64,000 nucleotides of DNA from Pollutimonas bauzanensis (GTDB lineage Bacteria > Pseudomonadota > Gammaproteobacteria > Burkholderiales > Burkholderiaceae_B). The DNA lies in contig NZ_FQXE01000003.1 in assembly GCF_900129885.1 (NCBI RefSeq), positions 186,001 through 250,000 of the forward strand. The letters run 5' to 3'. How positions within the stretch are numbered: position 1 is the stretch's first letter; every line of letters starts with the position of its first letter. Shown here in pieces: positions 48,823 through 57,805 of the stretch. The translations under genes were made by a program, and so were the position numbers. The notes below the pieces were generated by a model that was not told the DNA's origin, did no database searches, and worked only from the letters and a program-made list of their open reading frames with translations.

Positions 48823-49785
48823 ATGCTTAAACTATTAAGGGCAATGCTGATCCTGTCCGCAACCGGCGTCGCCGGCCTTGCCCACGCCGCCTGGCCCGAA
48901 CGCTCCGTTCAATGGGTGGTTCCTTATCCCGCCGGCGGCGGATCGGACGTGATCGCCCGCCTTGTCGCCACCAGCCTGGAAAAGGCCCTGGGCCAGACCG
49001 TAGTCGTCGAAAACAAGCCCGGCGCCGGAACCATCATCGGCGCCAGCTACATACAGAACGCCAAGCCGGACGGCTATGTCTTCGGCACAGCCGACTCCGG
49101 CACCCTGGCCTTCAACCCCTGGCTCTATTCCACCCTCCAGTACGACCCTCTGAAATTCACCTACATCGGCGGCCTGGCGCGCTTCCCCCTCATGCTCGCG
49201 GTCAACCAGGACTCCCCTTACAAGACAGTGCAAGACCTGATCGCCGCGGCGCGCAAAGACCCCGGCAAACTGACCGCATCGTCAGCCGGCGCCGGTTCCC
49301 CGCACCACCTCGCCCTCGAAATGTTCAAGCAGCGCGCCGGCGCCGACATCGCGCACGTACCCTACAAAGGCGCGGCGCCAGCCATCCAGGACCTGATCGG
49401 CGGGCAAGTCAGCGCCGGCTTCGTCGACTCCGCCGCCGCGCTGTCCAATATCAAGGCCGGCAAACTGCGCGTGCTGGCGGTCGCCACCCCCGAGCGCCTG
49501 GCCTTGCTGCCCGATGTTCCCACTATGGCCGAAGCCGGCGTCAAGGATTTCAACGCCTATGCCTGGCAGGGCCTGGTCGGGCCGGCCGGCATGCCCGAGG
49601 ACGCCGTGGACAGGCTGAACGCCGACCTGCAGGCCGCGCTCAAGTCGGAGGATGTCCAGGCCAGGATAACAGGCATGGGAGTCGAGCCCATGCCCATGTC
49701 GGCCTCCGCGTTCAAAGCCTATGCCGACAAGCAGCGCGAGGAATGGGGCGGCGTGATCAAGGCCGCCGGCATAAAGCTGGACTGA
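48823..49785 (+). CDS. Tripartite tricarboxylate transporter receptor (Bug/TctC family)
   Basis: A 320-residue periplasmic binding protein. A signal peptide (1-22, cleavage near AHA-AW) precedes WPERSVQWVVPYPAGGGSDVIARLVA, the carboxylate-binding opening of the family; VENKPGAGTIIGA and HVPYKGAAPAIQDLIGGQV follow. Such receptors deliver carboxylates to TctAB permeases or act as sensors; no tctA or tctB is adjacent, as is usual for the large orphan Bug families of Bordetella and relatives. The ATG at 48823 follows GGAGAT (48810-48815). It is convergent with the Crp/Fnr gene. Confidence 0.92.
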   Translation: MLKLLRAMLILSATGVAGLAHAAWPERSVQWVVPYPAGGGSDVIARLVATSLEKALGQTVVVENKPGAGTIIGASYIQNAKPDGYVFGTADSGTLAFNPWLYSTLQYDPLKFTYIGGLARFPLMLAVNQDSPYKTVQDLIAAARKDPGKLTASSAGAGSPHHLALEMFKQRAGADIAHVPYKGAAPAIQDLIGGQVSAGFVDSAAALSNIKAGKLRVLAVATPERLALLPDVPTMAEAGVKDFNAYAWQGLVGPAGMPEDAVDRLNADLQAALKSEDVQARITGMGVEPMPMSASAFKAYADKQREEWGGVIKAAGIKLD

Positions 49786-49791
49786 TCTGAG

Positions 49792-50466
49792 CTACAGGCC
49801 ATAGTGCTTGAGGCCGTCCAGGTTCAGGACCTGCACGGCCCCGTACTCGACCTTCAGCAATTGCGCCGCCTCCAGCGTGCGCAAGGCCTGGTTGGTGCGC
49901 TGCCGCGATATGCGGGCAAGATAGCCGATCTCTTCCTGGGTAATGTCCAGGCGCATGGTCTTGCACGGGTATAGCAAAGGGTTGAACAGTTCGGCCAGGC
50001 AGCGCGCCACCCGCGCGTCGGGCGCCAGCAGGCGATCGTATTCCGCCTTGCCGATGAACTGGGCCACGCGCTCGTTCAGTTGGTGCAGCAGATAGCGGTT
50101 GAAGGGAATGCTGATGTCCAGCAGCCAGTCGAAGGTGGCGACCGGCAGCCGGATAATCGTGGATTCGCGCAAGGCCACCACATCGTACTTGCGCCGTTCG
50201 CTCTTGAGCAAAGAGCCTTCGCCTATCCACCCGCCGGCGGGCACGCCGGTCAGGGAGGCAAGCTTGCCATCGGAAGTACCCACCGAGACCTTGACCAGGC
50301 CGCTCAATACACCCAGCCAGGCGTAGGCTTTTTCGCCTTTGCGCTCTATCATGGCTCCAGCGGGATACTGGGTGAACGAAACGTCTCGCTGTACTCGCTC
50401 CTGCTGGTCAGCCGACAGCAGCGCGAACCACGCGGCGGCTTCTTGCAGTGAGTCTTTCACTTTCAT
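49792..50466 (-). CDS. Crp/Fnr-family transcriptional regulator
   Basis: A 224-residue protein with an N-terminal cyclic-nucleotide-binding-type beta barrel (about 15-135; GVPAGGWIGEGSLL) and a C-terminal winged helix (about 150-220; ITQEEIGYLARISRQRTNQALRTLE). FNR-type iron-sulfur cysteines are absent, so it does not sense oxygen in that way; the canonical CRP cAMP contacts are also not evident. It is divergent from the acyl-CoA ligase/Liv operon, and a TGTCA-N6-TGACA site lies between them, making that operon its likely target. Confidence 0.88.
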   Translation of the reverse strand: MKVKDSLQEAAAWFALLSADQQERVQRDVSFTQYPAGAMIERKGEKAYAWLGVLSGLVKVSVGTSDGKLASLTGVPAGGWIGEGSLLKSERRKYDVVALRESTIIRLPVATFDWLLDISIPFNRYLLHQLNERVAQFIGKAEYDRLLAPDARVARCLAELFNPLLYPCKTMRLDITQEEIGYLARISRQRTNQALRTLEAAQLLKVEYGAVQVLNLDGLKHYGL

Positions 50467-50493
50467 GAGGATTTACCCTAGGAAAAGCAGGAA

Positions 50494-50509
50494 TGTCATA
50501 TCCGTGACA
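50494..50509. promoter_or_regulatory. Predicted Crp/Fnr-family operator
   Basis: TGTCA-TATCCG-TGACA is a symmetric site with the six-base spacing typical of Crp/Fnr dimers (compare TGTGA-N6-TCACA). It lies 28 bases upstream of the regulator's start and 114 bases before the ligase GTG, suited to autoregulation and control of the divergent operon. Confidence 0.55.
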
Positions 50510-50622
50510 GTTCAATGGAGTGCGACCCTATACCTTTACACCTGGCTGAATAACCGCTAGATACAAATATAACCATAAGCCCCCCTGCGAAAGGGGACAT
50601 GATACTGGCTGAAGGAGACACC

Positions 50623-52599
50623 GTGGCGCAAAATCTGCCTACGCAAAGGATACCCGCGGAACCGGACACGTTTCCCGCTCTGGTGCTGCACCATGCGCGA
50701 GTGCGCGGCGAGCGCCCGGCAATGCGCGAGAAAGATCTGGGCATCTGGCAAACCAGCACCTGGAGCCAGCTTGCCCGCCAAATGCACGAGCTGGCCAGCG
50801 GGCTGGCCGCATTGGGCGTGCAGGCAGGCCAGCACATCGCAATTGTAGGCGAGAATCGGCCGCGCCTGTACCTGTCCATGATGGCGGCGCAGTGCATCGG
50901 AGCCATACCGGTGCCCCTGTACCAGGACGCCATCGCGGCCGAAATGCTCTATGTATTCCAGGATGCGGAGATCCGCGTGGCGATAGTCGAAGACCAGGAA
51001 CAGGTCGACAAAATGCTGGAAATCGCCGAGGACTGCCCGGCATTGCGCTATCTGGTCTACGACGATCCGCGCGGCTTGCGCAATTACACCAAGGAAAACC
51101 TGCTGGCATTCGATCGCCTGCTGGAGCGCGGCCGCGAGCATGCCGCGCGCCATCCCGCCTATGTCGACGACGCCATTGCGGCCGTCAAGCCCGGCGACAC
51201 CGCCGCCATGTTCTATACCTCGGGCACCACGGGCAAGCCCAAGGGCGTGGTGCTCACGCACCACGCCCTGATCGACCGCGGCCTGGCCATCCAGGAACTC
51301 GAAAACCTGACCGACCGGGAAGAAGTGCTGGCATACCTGCCGCCGGCCTGGATAGGGCAGAACATGTTTTCGTATACCCAGTTCCTGGTCACGGGCTTCA
51401 CCGTCAACCACCCCGAGTCGCCCAGCACCGTGTCCATAGACATGCACGATATCGGCCCGACCTATTATTTCGCGCCGCCGCGCGTGCTCGAAGGCCTGCT
51501 GACCCATGTGATGATACGCATGGAAGACGCCAGCGCCCTCAAGCGCAAGCTGTTTCATTCCTTCATGGGCCTGGCGCGCCGCGTGGGCGTGCGCATACTC
51601 GACAAAGACCCCGCCGTCGGCGCCTGGGACCGCTTCAAGTACGGCATCGGCAATATGGTCATGTATGGACCCCTGCGCAATGCCCTGGGCATGAGCCGCG
51701 TCCGGGTGGCCTATACCGCCGGGGAGGCCATAGGGCCCGACCTGTTCGTGTTCTACCGATCCATCGGCATCAATCTGAAGCAGCTCTATGGCTCCACCGA
51801 AACTTCGGTATTCGTATGCGTACAGGCCGACGGGCATGTGCGCGCCGACACGGTCGGCCCCCCGGTAAAAGGGGTCGAGATCCGGGTCGCCGAAAACGGC
51901 GAAATCCAGGTCAAGAGCCCGGGCCTCTTCAAGGAATACTATCGCAACCCCGAAGCCACCGCCGAATCCTATACCGCCGACGGCTGGTATCACACGGGCG
52001 ACGCCGGCTACCTGGATGCCGATGGCCAGCTGAAGATCATCGACCGCGCCAAGGATGTCGGCAAGCTTGCCGATGGCAGCCTGTTCGCGCCCAAATACAT
52101 TGAAAACAAGCTCAAGTTCTTTCAGTACATCAAGGAAGTGGTGGCCTTCGGCGCCGGCAAGACCCAGGTTTGCGCATTCATCAATATCGACCTGGAAGCC
52201 GTGGGCAACTGGGCGGAGCGCCAGGGCCTGCCCTATGCCGGATATACCGACCTGGCGCAGAAGCCCGAGGTCTACGAGCTGATCCGCAAGTGCGTCGAAG
52301 AAGTGAATGCCGATCTGGCCAGCGACCCCAAACTGTGCGGTTCGCAAGTGTCGCGCTTCCTGGTCCTGCACAAGGAACTCGACCCCGACGACGACGAACT
52401 GACCCGCACGCGCAAAGTCCGGCGGGCTTTCATCGCCCAGAAGTACGACATCCTGGTCGAGGCGCTGTTCCAAGGCAAAGCCAGGCAATTCATCGAAACC
52501 GAGGTGAAGTTCGAGGACGGCCGCAAGGGCACGATCTCGGCGGACCTGAAGCTTGCCGATGCAAAAGTATTCCCCGGCAACACGAAGAAGGCTGCGTAA
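50623..52599 (+). CDS. Long-chain acyl-CoA synthetase-like AMP-forming ligase
   Basis: A 658-residue ANL-superfamily ligase that activates a carboxylate as its CoA thioester through an acyl-adenylate. The P-loop YTSGTTGKPKG is at 198-208, LKQLYGSTETSVF is the adenine-binding A5 region, GWYHTGDAGYLDADGQLKIIDRAKD is A7/A8, and the C-terminal lid ends near RKVRR. The sequence is of the FadD15/long-chain type. The GTG at 50623 is preferred because AAGGAG (50612-50617) is five bases upstream; ATG 50599 has its site too close. It opens the Liv-type operon, so the acid imported is probably activated here. Confidence 0.86.
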   Translation: MAQNLPTQRIPAEPDTFPALVLHHARVRGERPAMREKDLGIWQTSTWSQLARQMHELASGLAALGVQAGQHIAIVGENRPRLYLSMMAAQCIGAIPVPLYQDAIAAEMLYVFQDAEIRVAIVEDQEQVDKMLEIAEDCPALRYLVYDDPRGLRNYTKENLLAFDRLLERGREHAARHPAYVDDAIAAVKPGDTAAMFYTSGTTGKPKGVVLTHHALIDRGLAIQELENLTDREEVLAYLPPAWIGQNMFSYTQFLVTGFTVNHPESPSTVSIDMHDIGPTYYFAPPRVLEGLLTHVMIRMEDASALKRKLFHSFMGLARRVGVRILDKDPAVGAWDRFKYGIGNMVMYGPLRNALGMSRVRVAYTAGEAIGPDLFVFYRSIGINLKQLYGSTETSVFVCVQADGHVRADTVGPPVKGVEIRVAENGEIQVKSPGLFKEYYRNPEATAESYTADGWYHTGDAGYLDADGQLKIIDRAKDVGKLADGSLFAPKYIENKLKFFQYIKEVVAFGAGKTQVCAFINIDLEAVGNWAERQGLPYAGYTDLAQKPEVYELIRKCVEEVNADLASDPKLCGSQVSRFLVLHKELDPDDDELTRTRKVRRAFIAQKYDILVEALFQGKARQFIETEVKFEDGRKGTISADLKLADAKVFPGNTKKAA

Positions 52600-53396
52600 T
52601 GACTCAAGCTGCTCGCGAGCAACGAATCGGCGCAACGATTCTTGATTTGCAAAATATTTCGCTCGCCTTTGGCGGCGTAAAGGCCTTGACCGATATCTCT
52701 TTCGATGTGCGGGAGCACGAGATCCGGGCCATCATCGGGCCGAACGGCGCCGGCAAAAGCTCCATGCTCAATGTGATCAACGGCGTCTATACACCGCAAC
52801 AGGGAGAGATCACCCTGGCCGGCGTCAAGTTTTCCAGAATGAACTCCCGGCGCGCCGCCGAAATGGGGATAGCGCGCACTTTCCAGAACCTGGCCCTGTT
52901 CAAGGGCATGAGCGTGCTGGACAACATCATGACAGGCCGCAATCTGCGCATGACCAGCGGCATCCTCGCCCAGGCCTTTCGTCTGGGCTCGGCGGAACGC
53001 GAGGAAATCGCCAATCGCGAATTCGTGGAAAACCTGATCGATTTCCTGGAAATCCAGGCCTACCGCAAGACGCCGGTGGGGCGCCTGCCCTACGGCCTGC
53101 AAAAGCGCGTGGACCTGGGCCGCGCCCTGGCCATGGAACCGCGCATTCTGCTGCTGGACGAACCCATGGCGGGCATGAACATCGAGGAGAAGCAGGACAT
53201 GAGCCGCTTCATCCTGGATGTCAACGAGGAATACGGCACCACCATCGTGCTGATCGAGCACGATATGGGCGTCGTGATGGATATTTCCGACCGGGTTGTG
53301 GTGCTGGATTACGGCAAGAAAATCGGCGACGGCATGCCCGATGAAGTCCGCCAGAACCCTGAAGTGATACGCGCCTATCTTGGCGCCAGCCATTAA
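52599..53396 (+). CDS. livG: Branched-chain amino acid-type ABC transporter ATPase (LivG)
   Basis: A 265-residue ATPase. Walker A GPNGAGKSS, Q-loop ARTFQNLALF, a degenerate signature region GRLPYGLQKRVDLGRALA (PYGLQK in place of LSGGQ, as in LivG proteins), Walker B ILLLDEPMAGMN and the switch histidine in IEHDMGVVMDISDRVVVLDYG. It pairs with the LivF-like ATPase at 56961. The ATG shares a base with the ligase stop (TAATG), so the two are coupled. Confidence 0.92.
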   Translation: MTQAAREQRIGATILDLQNISLAFGGVKALTDISFDVREHEIRAIIGPNGAGKSSMLNVINGVYTPQQGEITLAGVKFSRMNSRRAAEMGIARTFQNLALFKGMSVLDNIMTGRNLRMTSGILAQAFRLGSAEREEIANREFVENLIDFLEIQAYRKTPVGRLPYGLQKRVDLGRALAMEPRILLLDEPMAGMNIEEKQDMSRFILDVNEEYGTTIVLIEHDMGVVMDISDRVVVLDYGKKIGDGMPDEVRQNPEVIRAYLGASH

Positions 53397-53411
53397 ACAA
53401 GGAAGACAGAA

Positions 53412-54341
53412 ATGGCATTTTTCCTGGAAACCCTGTTCGGCGGCCTGATGACGGGCATGCTGTATTCGCTGGTGGCGCTGGGTTTCGTCCTGATTTTCAA
53501 AGCCTCGGGCGTATTCAACTTCGCCCAGGGCGCCATGGTGCTGATCGCCGCCTTGTCGATGGCCCGCTTCTCCGAATGGATACCCCAATGGCTGGGGATG
53601 GACAGCCTGATTCTCGCCAATATACTGGCCTTCATCATCAGCGGCCTGTTCATGTGGCTGATCGCCATCGTCATCGAGCGCTGGGTGCTGCGCTACCTGG
53701 TCAACCAGGAAGGCACCACGCTGCTCATGGCCACCATAGGCATTAGCTACTTCCTCGACGGCATGGGCCAGATCATCTTCGGCAGCAACGTTTATTCGAT
53801 AGATGTCGGCATGCCCAAAGACCCGGTCTTCATTCTCGACACGATATTCGAAGGCGGCGTGCTGATCAGCCTCGAGGACCTCACCGCGGCCGGCGTGTCG
53901 GCATTGCTGGTCGCCGTGCTGGCCGTCTTCTTCCAGTACACCTCGGTGGGGCGCGCCTTGCGGGCCGTGGCCGACGACCACCAGGCGGCGCAGTCCATAG
54001 GCATTCCGCTGAACCGCATCTGGGTGGTGGTGTGGACGGTGGCGGGCGTGGTGGCGCTGGTCGCCGGCGTCATCTGGGGGTCCAAGTTCGGCGTCCAGTT
54101 CACGCTGTCCACCGCGGCCCTGCGCGCCCTGCCTGTGGTCATCCTGGGCGGCCTGACCTCGGTGCCCGGGGCGATCATAGGCGGCCTGATCATAGGCGTG
54201 GGCGAGAAAATCTCGGAGGTCTATCTGGGGCCGTTTGTCGGCGGCGGGATAGAAATCTGGTTTGCCTACGTGCTGGCGCTGGTGTTCCTGCTGTTCCGTC
54301 CGCAAGGTTTGTTCGGTGAAAAAATCATCGACCGCGTTTGA
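53412..54341 (+). CDS. livH: Branched-chain amino acid-type ABC permease (LivH)
   Basis: A 309-residue integral membrane protein with about eight hydrophobic helices. FLETLFGGLMTGMLYSLVALGFVLIFKASGVFNFAQGAMVLIAALS is the LivH N-terminal pattern, GRALRAVADDHQAAQSIGI is the cytoplasmic ATPase-contact loop, and VVILGGLTSVPGAIIGGLIIGVGE closes it. It follows livG by 15 bases. The substrate of the whole importer could be an amino acid or, given the flanking CoA ligases, an aromatic or aliphatic carboxylate. Confidence 0.92.
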   Translation: MAFFLETLFGGLMTGMLYSLVALGFVLIFKASGVFNFAQGAMVLIAALSMARFSEWIPQWLGMDSLILANILAFIISGLFMWLIAIVIERWVLRYLVNQEGTTLLMATIGISYFLDGMGQIIFGSNVYSIDVGMPKDPVFILDTIFEGGVLISLEDLTAAGVSALLVAVLAVFFQYTSVGRALRAVADDHQAAQSIGIPLNRIWVVVWTVAGVVALVAGVIWGSKFGVQFTLSTAALRALPVVILGGLTSVPGAIIGGLIIGVGEKISEVYLGPFVGGGIEIWFAYVLALVFLLFRPQGLFGEKIIDRV

Positions 54342-54372
54342 GCGTTAACGAAAAGAAGATCGGGTATCCACT

Positions 54373-55437
54373 ATGTTTTATCGTGAAAACGGCCAGTTCA
54401 AAAGCACTTACCGGGCGGATCAGCAGATCTTCCCGATACGCCAGGACCGCATCTTCATCCTGGGCGTGCTGCTTGTCGCCTTCGTGCTGACCCCGCTGCT
54501 CGCGTCGAATTATTTCCTGCAGGCCATCCTCATACCCTTCCTGATCCTGTCTCTGGCCGCCATAGGCCTGAATATATTGGTGGGCTACTGCGGCCAGATT
54601 TCCATAGGCTCGGGCGCCTTCATGGCGGTGGGCGCTTACGCCGCCTGGAATTTCGGCGTGCGCATGCCGGCCACCCCCCTGGTTGTGCAGATTCTTCTGG
54701 GGGGCGTCTTCGCCACGCTGGTCGGGGTCGTGTTCGGCGTTCCCAGCCTGCGCATCCGCGGCCTGTACCTGGCGGTCACCACGCTGGCGGCGCAGTTCTT
54801 CGTCGACTGGGCCTTCCTGCGCATCCCCTATTTCACCAATTATTCATCGTCGGGCAATGTGTCGGTGCCGGCCCTCGAAGCCTTCGGGCTGCCGGTGCAG
54901 ACGCCGGTCCAGCGCTACCTGTTCGTATTGATTTTCGTCGCGGTGTTCGCCCTGCTGGCCAAGAACCTGGTGCGCGGCGCCATCGGGCGGCAATGGATGG
55001 CGATACGCGACATGGACGTGGCCGCGTCGGTGATCGGCATCCGGCCGGTCTATGCCAAGCTGACCGCCTTCGCCGTCAGCTCATTCATTATCGGCGTGGC
55101 CGGCGCCTTGTGGGCCTACGTCCACCTGGGTTCCTGGGAGCCGCTGGCGTTCGACCTGACACGCTCGCTGCAGTTGCTCTTCATTGTCATTATCGGCGGC
55201 CTGGGCTCGATCGTCGGCAGCTTCTTCGGCGCAGCCTTCATGGTGCTGGTGCCGGTGCTGCTCACCAATGTTCCGCACATGCTCGGCCTGCCGCTGGCGG
55301 TCGATACGGCGTCGCATATCGAACACATGGTGTTTGGCGCGCTCATCGTGTTTTTCCTGATCGTCGAGCCGCACGGCCTGGCGCGCCTGTGGAGCATAGG
55401 CAAGGAAAAGCTGCGCATCTGGCCATTCCCGCATTAG
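54373..55437 (+). CDS. livM: Branched-chain amino acid-type ABC permease (LivM)
   Basis: A 354-residue permease with multiple transmembrane helices. LILSLAAIGLNILVGYCGQISIGSGAFMAVGAYAAW and SLRIRGLYLAVTTLAAQFFVDW are LivM landmarks, and GRQWMAIRDMDVAASVIGI is the coupling loop. It is the heterodimer partner of LivH. The 31-base gap after livH and the 128-base gap before the binding protein are the main spacers of the operon; the latter holds a set of short direct repeats. Confidence 0.92.
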   Translation: MFYRENGQFKSTYRADQQIFPIRQDRIFILGVLLVAFVLTPLLASNYFLQAILIPFLILSLAAIGLNILVGYCGQISIGSGAFMAVGAYAAWNFGVRMPATPLVVQILLGGVFATLVGVVFGVPSLRIRGLYLAVTTLAAQFFVDWAFLRIPYFTNYSSSGNVSVPALEAFGLPVQTPVQRYLFVLIFVAVFALLAKNLVRGAIGRQWMAIRDMDVAASVIGIRPVYAKLTAFAVSSFIIGVAGALWAYVHLGSWEPLAFDLTRSLQLLFIVIIGGLGSIVGSFFGAAFMVLVPVLLTNVPHMLGLPLAVDTASHIEHMVFGALIVFFLIVEPHGLARLWSIGKEKLRIWPFPH

Positions 55438-55444
55438 CCCGGTC

Positions 55445-55487
55445 TTATCGGACAAAGTTTTACCGAACAAAGTTTTTATCGGACAAA
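55445..55487 (+). repeat. Three short direct repeats between livM and the binding-protein gene
   Basis: TTATCGGACAAA (55445-55456), TTACCGAACAAA (55460-55471) and TTATCGGACAAA (55476-55487) lie at 15-16-base intervals in the 128-base gap. They could be regulator half-sites giving the binding-protein gene its own promoter; no clear -10/-35 pair was identified. Confidence 0.6.
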
Positions 55488-55565
55488 TCAGTAAGCTCGG
55501 CTGGCCTATTCGGGCCATGCCGAATCACAAACGGTGCAGACAGACACCATCAGGAGGACTTGGAG

Positions 55566-56894
55566 ATGAAACGTTCCTTTAAATTGGCCGCAGCCATGAT
55601 TGCCGTGGCCGGCACTCTGGCCGCGGCATCCTTGCCGGCCGCCGCGGCCGAAGAGCAATTCATACCGTTGCTGGCGTATCGCACCGGTTCGTTCGCGCCG
55701 CTGGGCATTCCATGGGCCGACGGCAAGATGGATTACCTCAAGCTGGTCAATGAACGCGATGGCGGCATCAACGGCGTGAAGATAGTCTATGAAGAGTGCG
55801 AAACCGCCTACGCCACGGACCGCGGCGTGGAGTGCTACGAGCGCCTGAAGGACAAGAGCGGCGGCGCATCGGGCTTCGACACGCAGTCCACCGGCATTAC
55901 TTTCGCCGTGACCGACAAGGCGATCGTCGACGGCGTGTCGATTGAAACCGTGGGCTATGGCTTGTCTCAAGCCGCCAATGGCGCGGTGTTCAAATGGAAT
56001 TTTCCGCTGCTGGGAACCTACTGGACGGCGGCCGATGTCATGATCCAGGACATCGCCAAGAAGCTGGGCGGCGAAGACAAGCTCAAGGGCAAGAAGATTG
56101 CCCTAGTCTATCATGACTCGCCTTACGGAAAAGAGCCCATCGCCCTGCTGCAGGAGCGCGCCAAGGCCAATGGCTTCGAACTGCTGCTGTATCCCGTCAC
56201 CGCCCCTGGCGTCCAGCAAAAATCGACCTGGCTGCAGATTCGCCAGAACAAGCCCGACTTCCTGCTGCTGTGGAGCGCCGGCATCATGACGCCGACCGCC
56301 ATCCGCGAAGCCCAGGCGGTCGGCTATCCGCGCGACAAGATGTATGGCATATGGTGGGCGAGCTCCGAGAATGACGTCCAGGACCTGGGCCAGGTGGCCA
56401 AGGGCTATAACGGCATCACCATCCACAATAGCGCCGACCATGGCAAAGTGCACGACGAGCTCAAGAAATACGTCTACGACAAGGGCCAGGGCACCGACAC
56501 CAATGGCAAATACGTAGGCACCATCGCCCATACGCGCGGCATGATGATTTCCATGCTGCAGGTCGAGGCCATACGCGCGGCCCAGGAAAAATATGGCAAG
56601 GGCAAGCACATGACGCGCGAGCAAGTCCAGTGGGGCTTCGAGAACCTCAACCTCACCAAGGAGCGCCTGGAAGAACTGGGCTTCGCCGAGCTGATGCGCC
56701 CCGTCAAGACGTCGTGCAGCAACCACATGGGCGACGACTGGGCGCGCATCATCCAGTGGAACGGCGCCAAATTCGATATCGTTTCCGATTGGTATCAGTC
56801 CGACAAGAAGTATGTGGACCCTCTGGTCAAGGACCTGGCGGCCAAATACGCCAGCGAGAAGAAAATCACCCCTCGTACCTGCGAAGGTTCGTAA
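55566..56894 (+). CDS. ABC transporter substrate-binding protein (Liv/HAAT family)
   Basis: A 442-residue periplasmic protein with a signal peptide (1-28, cleavage near AAA-EE), followed by EQFIPLLAYRTGSFAPLGIPWADGKMDYLKLVNERDGGINGVKIVYEECET, the opening of the branched-chain amino acid binding-protein fold (type I periplasmic fold). It belongs to the larger HAAT subclass often linked to aromatic or fatty acid uptake. The ATG at 55566 follows GGAGGACTTGGAG. It completes the LivGHM-F importer. Confidence 0.9.
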   Translation: MKRSFKLAAAMIAVAGTLAAASLPAAAAEEQFIPLLAYRTGSFAPLGIPWADGKMDYLKLVNERDGGINGVKIVYEECETAYATDRGVECYERLKDKSGGASGFDTQSTGITFAVTDKAIVDGVSIETVGYGLSQAANGAVFKWNFPLLGTYWTAADVMIQDIAKKLGGEDKLKGKKIALVYHDSPYGKEPIALLQERAKANGFELLLYPVTAPGVQQKSTWLQIRQNKPDFLLLWSAGIMTPTAIREAQAVGYPRDKMYGIWWASSENDVQDLGQVAKGYNGITIHNSADHGKVHDELKKYVYDKGQGTDTNGKYVGTIAHTRGMMISMLQVEAIRAAQEKYGKGKHMTREQVQWGFENLNLTKERLEELGFAELMRPVKTSCSNHMGDDWARIIQWNGAKFDIVSDWYQSDKKYVDPLVKDLAAKYASEKKITPRTCEGS

Positions 56895-56960
56895 CAGGGT
56901 AGCGCTTGCGGCCGCTGTCGCGGGACAGCGGCCGGAGCCAACCGATTGCAGGGAAAATTT

Positions 56961-57791
56961 ATGAATGCCAGTGCCGAGGCCCAAGCCCCCAAGATTCTTC
57001 TGAATGTGAACGGGATCGAGGTCATATACAACCACGTTATCCTGGTGCTCAAGGGCGTGTCGCTGTGCGTGCCCGAAGGCAAGATCGTGGCGCTGCTGGG
57101 CGCCAACGGAGCCGGCAAGACGACCACCTTGCGCGCCGTCTCCAACCTGCTCAAAGCGGAGCGCGGCGATGTCACCAAAGGCCATATCGACTATCGCGGC
57201 GAACGCATCGAGCGGCTTACCCCCGCGGACCTGGTCAAGCGGGGCGTGGTGCAGGTCATGGAAGGGCGCCATTGCTTCGCCCACCTGACGATAGAAGAAA
57301 ACCTGATGACGGGCGCCTATACCCGCAATATCAAGCGCGGCGAATTGAACGCGTCGCTCGACAAGGTGTATCAGTACTTTCCGCGGCTCAAGCAGCGCCG
57401 CGGCAGCCAGGCGGGATACACCTCGGGCGGCGAGCAGCAGATGACGGCCATCGGCCGGGCCTTGATGGCCAACCCCAATATGATTTTGCTCGATGAGCCT
57501 TCCATGGGCCTGGCGCCGCAAATCGTGGAGGAAATCTTCGAGATCGTGCGCGACCTGAACCAGCGCGAAGGCGTCAGCTTCCTGCTGGCCGAACAGAATA
57601 CCAATATCGCCCTGCGCTATGCCGATTACGGCTATATCCTGGAAAACGGGCGCGTCATGATGGACGGCGCGGCGCAGGCCCTGGCCGAGAACGAGGACGT
57701 CAAGGAATTTTATCTGGGCGTATCGAGCGGCGAAAGAAAGAGCTTCCGCGACAACAAATTCTACCGGCGGCGCAAACGCTGGCTGGCCTAG
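56961..57791 (+). CDS. livF: Branched-chain amino acid-type ABC transporter ATPase (LivF)
   Basis: A 276-residue ATPase with Walker A GANGAGKTT, VQVMEGRHCFAHLTIEENL, signature TSGGEQQM, Walker B MILLDEPSMGLAP and the LivF-specific LLAEQNTNIALRYADYGYILENGRVMMDG. A C-terminal basic tail (RKSFRDNKFYRRRKRWLA) is typical of the subgroup linked to phenylacetate/fatty-acid ligases. ATG 56961 (after GGGAAA) is preferred over the TTG at 56946. The PaaK-like ligase begins 14 bases downstream. Confidence 0.92.
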   Translation: MNASAEAQAPKILLNVNGIEVIYNHVILVLKGVSLCVPEGKIVALLGANGAGKTTTLRAVSNLLKAERGDVTKGHIDYRGERIERLTPADLVKRGVVQVMEGRHCFAHLTIEENLMTGAYTRNIKRGELNASLDKVYQYFPRLKQRRGSQAGYTSGGEQQMTAIGRALMANPNMILLDEPSMGLAPQIVEEIFEIVRDLNQREGVSFLLAEQNTNIALRYADYGYILENGRVMMDGAAQALAENEDVKEFYLGVSSGERKSFRDNKFYRRRKRWLA

Positions 57792-57805
57792 AGGCAAAAC
57801 CCACC

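Noticed and set aside
50544..50557. Third sigma-54-like promoter before the acyl-CoA ligase operon
   Set aside because: GG and GC are ten bases apart, but the -12 region reads CCGC instead of TTGC and the -24 lacks CA, so the match is too weak.
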